Shown here: piece after piece, positions 60,217-64,000 of the stretch | Layout of the letters: each line of letters opens with the position of its first letter | How positions within the stretch are numbered: the stretch's first letter is position 1 | Assembly: GCF_020360975.1 (NCBI RefSeq) | Contig: NW_025408667.1 | Coordinates: 1,364,001 to 1,428,000, forward strand | DNA from: Hirsutella rhossiliensis | Taxonomy: Eukaryota > Ascomycota > Sordariomycetes > Hypocreales > Ophiocordycipitaceae | Reading direction: 5' to 3' | DNA: 64,000 nucleotides | Position numbers and translations under genes: made by a program | Notes under the pieces: generated by a model | Seen by the model: the letters and a program-made list of their open reading frames with translations, nothing else | The model's database searches: none | Told to the model about the DNA's origin: nothing

Positions 60217-61646
60217 GATTCTTTTAGACAAGGAGCGGCTTTACGAGAGGTGCAGAGCGCAATGAGCTTCTATGCAAGGACATGTTAGGAGCTGTCAGAA
60301 CGTCTTCATGCACCATACTATATATTGGATTTCTCGTTGGATTCAAGTTACACGTAGGCCGTAACGGTCATCTGTATGTTCAAAGCCAGCACTCCGAGAA
60401 ACCTCCGTTTCGGCCTACCCACAGTCGAGCTTCGAATTTTTCAATGTGTTCAAGTTATACGTAGGTCGTGACGGTCATCTGTATCTACAAGGCCAGCGCT
60501 CCGAAACGTTTTTGAGTGGGTTCATCTCGGCGTGCCTGTCGAGCTTTCGGAGCACGGCCCAAAGATGCGTTTAATGTACGTGCCGGCTGATGCCTGAAGA
60601 GTTGTCTCCTGGAGTTTCGATAGAAATACAACAGAGCGTGAGGGCTTTGCTTAAAAAGAACTTCAAAAGGTCCTAGACACAAGGCGGGGCAATGTAAGAA
60701 GAAAAGCTTACAAGTGGGCGAACTCTTTCTCGGGTGACAGCCAGGGCTTGGTCTGGGGAGTCAGGTCGACCTCAGCAAGCTCTCATTGGCGCAGTTTGAG
60801 CCTTGACCGGCACGTCGATAAGAAACGAGCAGTGCCGGCGTTCTCCGTAAGCGAGGCCATCATCAGTCGTCGGATTAAGGCGGCAGGAGCTACCGAGCTA
60901 GCAGTTATTAAAGCTGCCCTCCACTGCCCACCCCTTTTTGGCGAGCATGTTTTACGGGCCGGAGAGCTCCGCTGGGGCGTTGTATCAACTAAAAAGAATT
61001 CAGCTGCTAAAGAAAACACCGGGGTGGGCTGACGTTGAAGTACTCACGTGATATCAAAACACCATGGGTGCATCGCCGTCTCGGACATAACCTATTATTT
61101 ACTTGGTACTGTACACTCTTCACGATAAGTATTGTACATGGGCGGCTGGGACCCGCCGACAAGCCCATGCAGACGGTAGGGGCAGGCCTGCAAGCGCCAT
61201 GTGACGAGTGTTCGGACGGATACGGTAACTGTTTTTTTTCCTTCTGCAGAGCGGCAAGGGCGCTCTTGAATGAGATACTTTATGAACCTGATGGCCTTGT
61301 TGGAAATGAGGAGTTGCCGCTGCACAAACACAAGACTTGGCTGCTAGGAGGCGTGTATGTATAGCGGAAGACGGCCTAATCCGTCTGCACTGCAGATGCC
61401 CGCCACTGTAGAAAACCCGGTTCAGCACATGACAGGGGGCGCGCGCTTCTGACGGCCAACTGGCCGGTGCGGCATCGCAGGAGCCCTCTCTTCTCGTGCG
61501 CTTCCTCCCAATGCCACAGCTCCACGCCACTCGTCCAACCTGCTTCGTCGTCGCCACTCGTCGCCTCGACTTTTCGCCTGCCTCTATCGGACCATGACAC
61601 GCATCCGCAGCCTCAAAGCCGCCACAGCCTCGCCCCCCCCGTCATC
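60217..61646. other. Divergent intergenic region, ART gene and membrane-protein gene
   Basis: 1.4 kb. Contains the imperfect direct repeat at 60342-60507 and a TACTGTA at 61107. The frame of the next gene is open from 61467 but its first ATG in that frame that suits is 61647. No other gene is seen. Confidence 0.55.
60342..60507. repeat. Imperfect direct repeat of about 60 bp, transition-biased
   Basis: Copy 1 is 60342-60402 and copy 2 is 60449-60507, offset 107 nt. They share TTCAAGTTA(C/T)ACGTAGG and then ACGGTCATCTGTAT. Five of the seven substitutions in the aligned part are transitions, and copy 1 has two extra bases near its end. Confidence 0.75.
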
Positions 61647-62363
61647 ATGGCCGATTCCGGCTGGCTGCTGCAGTGGACCATTGTCCTTTCATTGACCGCC
61701 CTCTGCCTGTCGTTGGTCGTCGTCGCCCAGGTCGTCGCCAGTTACTCGGCGGCATACAGGGCCGCACCCCACGACGTCGCCACCTTTGTCGATGCCGTCG
61801 ATTTCTCCATCCAGGAAAACGAGAGCTACGATCGCGATGTCGCAAAGGTCCAGCGCCTCGAGGACAAGCTGCGCCTCGGCCGCCTGCTGCGCGAGATCCA
61901 GAGGGGCGGTGACGACCTGCGCGAGGAGCTCAATCGCCTGCTGATTGGAGAGGGCACCACGTCGCTGAGGACCAGCGCGCGCCTGCTCTGGGCCTCGAAG
62001 CGCGTCGACCTCGAGGACCGGGTCCGGAGGCTCGACCTCGTGCGCATGCGCTTCCTCGTCGTCTACATGGGCATCATGGCTTCCATTGCCGACAAGCAGC
62101 CCCCGCCGCCCCCTCCTTTGCCCCGGGACCGGGAAAAGACGTCGGCTTTCGCAAAGCCAGCCCTGCAAAAGTCGCTCACCGAGACCATGACCAAACGTGC
62201 GCCCATACGCCGTCTGACTACCCAGGCCATCGGCCACCAGGACAATGTGACGACGCCGCATCGCAAGGGCTGGGCCGGCGTCGTCGAGGAGCTGCAGACG
62301 TCACCGCGGATGCAACGGCGCCACGCCTCGCTGGAGCAAACCATGACCTCAAGGCCTCCGTGA
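61647..62363 (+). CDS. Hypothetical protein with one N-terminal transmembrane helix
   Basis: Single exon, 238 aa, start in CATCATGGCC context. Residues 7-33 form one strong hydrophobic helix (WTIVLSLTALCLSLVVVAQV), probably a signal anchor. After it comes a helical, charged region with coiled-coil character (VQRLEDKLRLGRLLREIQRG, DLREELNRLLIGEG), a second moderately hydrophobic stretch around residue 135 (RFLVVYMGIMASIA), a Pro run, and a basic disordered tail. I do not recognise a family. The frame is open upstream to 61467, but that part is Ser/Pro-rich and is probably leader. Topology and function remain open. Confidence 0.7.
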   Translation: MADSGWLLQWTIVLSLTALCLSLVVVAQVVASYSAAYRAAPHDVATFVDAVDFSIQENESYDRDVAKVQRLEDKLRLGRLLREIQRGGDDLREELNRLLIGEGTTSLRTSARLLWASKRVDLEDRVRRLDLVRMRFLVVYMGIMASIADKQPPPPPPLPRDREKTSAFAKPALQKSLTETMTKRAPIRRLTTQAIGHQDNVTTPHRKGWAGVVEELQTSPRMQRRHASLEQTMTSRPP

Positions 62364-62767
62364 CGTTGGGCGATGTCATTGCTGCGGGCGATGCAATTTT
62401 TTTTTCTTGGAAACAACTCCCATCAGGTAAAGGCATGGTGAAAACAAGGAGCCAACATTGGAGAGGGCAGTGTCATTTCCTCGCCACGCCTTGAGGGCCT
62501 TTTTTCGACAAACCCCGTTGCATGGCGAGACATGACCGGAGTTGCAGGTCGCTTCACTTAGATAGGATACCCCATACACTTTTTCGCAGCAGTCACGGCG
62601 GCTTTTCCCTTTAATCTCTACCCTTAGTATCTCCTGTTTCGCATTGCTTCTGGTCGCTTCAAGCCTTTGGCTCGCCCGTTGGCTGCCGGCATTGTTGTCA
62701 TATACCCCTTCTTGTTTGCTCTATCAATGGCTCTGGGCTGCTCAATGTGGTCTACAGATTGAGTGGC
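62364..62767. other. Convergent intergenic region
   Basis: About 400 nt between two convergent stop codons; a run of T at 62396-62405. No gene is seen. Confidence 0.55.
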
Positions 62768-63448
62768 TTATTGGGCAGGCGCTTGGTCTGGGCCAGACCC
62801 GTTTCTCTCTCCAACTGTATGAAACATGAGACACAGTTAGAAAAGGAATGAACCGCGGCTCACGTACCGTTCAAGGCCACCAAGAAGCGACTGACACAGT
62901 TGTAGGCGGCAACCTGTGGATTATCAGCGCAGCGGTCCATGACTCTCGTGGTCAATACGCACGGTTGCCGTAATCTCGACGACTTCTTGATTGCTAAAGA
63001 GCTTGTGAAGCAGCTCAAACGTCTGATCCTTGACCTGCACACTCCGCGTCATCTCATCCGCGTACAACAGGACCGCCCACTGCCTGTCGTCCAGCTCATC
63101 GGGCCTGTCCAAGCCTTCGAGCACCTCCCTCTTGATCACCTCGAGCCCTGCCGGGCTGAGGCCTGCCTCGGAGGCGAGCGGCGCGTGGTGGCCCCACTCG
63201 TACCAGGCTTTGTTGCAGACGGCGACGCGGCAGATGGCGATCTCGCGGACGTCGGCGGCGAGAGACGTCTGTGTGCGGATGGCGCCGAGAAAGGAGTTCC
63301 AGCCGTCGGCGACGGGAGGGGAGTGGAGGAGGGCGAGGTCGAGAGACTGCAGGGGGCGGGGAGCGCGGCGAGATTGGATGCGGGCGACGATGGCAGCATC
63401 CTGAGGTGTGGCTGTTGGTGGTGGATTGGAGACGTAGGGGAGTCTCAT
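62768..63448 (-). CDS. Carboxymuconolactone decarboxylase/AhpD-like protein
   Basis: Three exons: 63448-62963, 62913-62868, 62814-62768 (579 nt, 192 aa). The start MRLPYVSNPPPTATPQDAAI and the blocks LQSLDLALLHSPPVADGWNS, REIAICRVAVCNKAWYEWGH and LFSNQEVVEITATVAAYNCV follow a fungal branch of the CMD family. Two introns near the 3' end are supported by GTGCGT/CACAG and GTACGT/ATACAG sites, and the protein ends ALNVGERNGSGPDQAPAQ. The usual AhpD CxxC pair is not visible; there is a single Cys in the VAVCNKAWYEW block followed by His-His, so peroxidase-partner activity is doubtful. The substrate is unknown. Confidence 0.88.
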
Positions 63449-63849
63449 TGCTTCTGTTGCCGATGATATGCCGAGTTGTTGGGCTTGATGGGGAGGGAGA
63501 GGGAATTGGAACCATCATCCACAACGACCCGGCAATCTTGGACCCGGATGGTGCTCGGGGGTGCGGGGTCGAAGCTCCAAGGGCAGCCACTATCGGCGCC
63601 GAATACCGATGAGTCTACGGAGCATGTTTCAAGACGCACGATTTCAAGGGCGAGACGGCCTTGCGGCTTCGAGTAAATGGTGCATCTTGCTCGCGTTGAC
63701 TCACAACTGTATCTGTACTTTGCACAGAGCGTATCATTTGTGTTTAGCTGCTGGACCATGCTCAGGATGCCATGGCAGATGGGGGAAACTGGTTCGCAGT
63801 CGTCACGAAACGCGCAGCCAGTCACAGCTGGTGAATGAATGGCCTTCAT
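63445..63849 (-). CDS. Possible small ORF upstream of and overlapping the CMD gene start
   Basis: A 134-codon ATG-initiated frame whose TGA shares bases with the ATG of the CMD-like gene (ATGA). It has about eight Cys, no signal peptide and no recognised domain. It lies where the CMD promoter/5' UTR should be. It could be an upstream ORF in the leader, a separate small gene, or chance. I lean to chance or uORF. Confidence 0.25.
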   Translation of the reverse strand: MKAIHSPAVTGCAFRDDCEPVSPICHGILSMVQQLNTNDTLCAKYRYSCESTRARCTIYSKPQGRLALEIVRLETCSVDSSVFGADSGCPWSFDPAPPSTIRVQDCRVVVDDGSNSLSLPIKPNNSAYHRQQKQ

Positions 63850-64000
63850 CCTCGTCGTCCCCGTCCATGTAGAGCTCCATCTCCATAGTCAGTAGAGTTA
63901 GATGACCTTTTTTGACAAATGCACTGTGTCGCCTTATCGGGGTATCGTTGGTGACACTTGACCGACGCAGTCTGAGGCCACCGGTCGAGCGTCAAATCGC
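63850..64000. other. Right window edge
   Basis: About 150 nt with no recognisable feature; probably promoter sequence of the minus-strand gene to its left. Confidence 0.4.

Noticed and set aside
1..64000. CRISPR arrays, prophage or bacterial operon features
   Set aside because: The sequence is eukaryotic; no regularly spaced repeats or bacterial gene layout were found.

Overview
The window comes from a filamentous ascomycete. Genes carry short spliceosomal introns (about 50-120 nt, GTRNGT donors, YAG acceptors). The housekeeping proteins are fungal, GC is fairly high, and there is a multimodular PKS-NRPS. A secreted ADP-ribosyltransferase of the heat-labile-enterotoxin type, a family expanded in Hypocreales, makes a Hypocreales-like Sordariomycete the best guess. 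That taxonomic call is inference; no marker gene was compared. Both window ends cut through sequence, and the first gene is 5'-truncated.

Left third (1-30 kb), accessory in character. A truncated fungal transcription-factor C-terminus (2-1081) is followed by about 10 kb with no gene I can support. Then comes one very large gene (11238-23364, five exons, about 3,941 aa) encoding KS-AT-DH-(degenerate MT)-ER-KR-ACP-C-A-T-R. The synthase stands alone: no P450, oxidoreductase, hydrolase, transporter or regulator flanks it. On the minus strand follow glutamine synthetase (24205-25920), a 3.7-kb gap, and a TMEM19/DUF92 membrane protein (29622-30891).

Middle (31-51 kb), mostly housekeeping. RRP7 (rRNA processing), an ADIP-domain TINA/Msd1-like spindle-pole protein, the BAR-SH3 protein Rvs167 (minus), the cysteine desulfurase Nfs1, a CsbD/Hmp1-type stress protein with a TATA box, and a 1,329-aa disordered protein with an H2A-like histone-fold segment and four copies of a short FL(R)xxxPP motif.

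Right (52-64 kb). Maf1 (Pol III repressor) and the AP-1 sigma subunit on the minus strand, glutamate-cysteine ligase regulatory subunit (plus), the KEOPS kinase Bud32 (minus), the secreted ART toxin-like gene (minus), a one-pass membrane protein of unknown function (plus), and a carboxymuconolactone-decarboxylase-like protein (minus). The ART gene looks more AT-rich than its neighbours and lies next to an imperfect direct repeat.

The genes do not form one pathway. The two accessory elements are the orphan PKS-NRPS and the ART gene. Exon boundaries were worked out by hand from splice consensus, phase and protein-family continuity. Domain positions are approximate.
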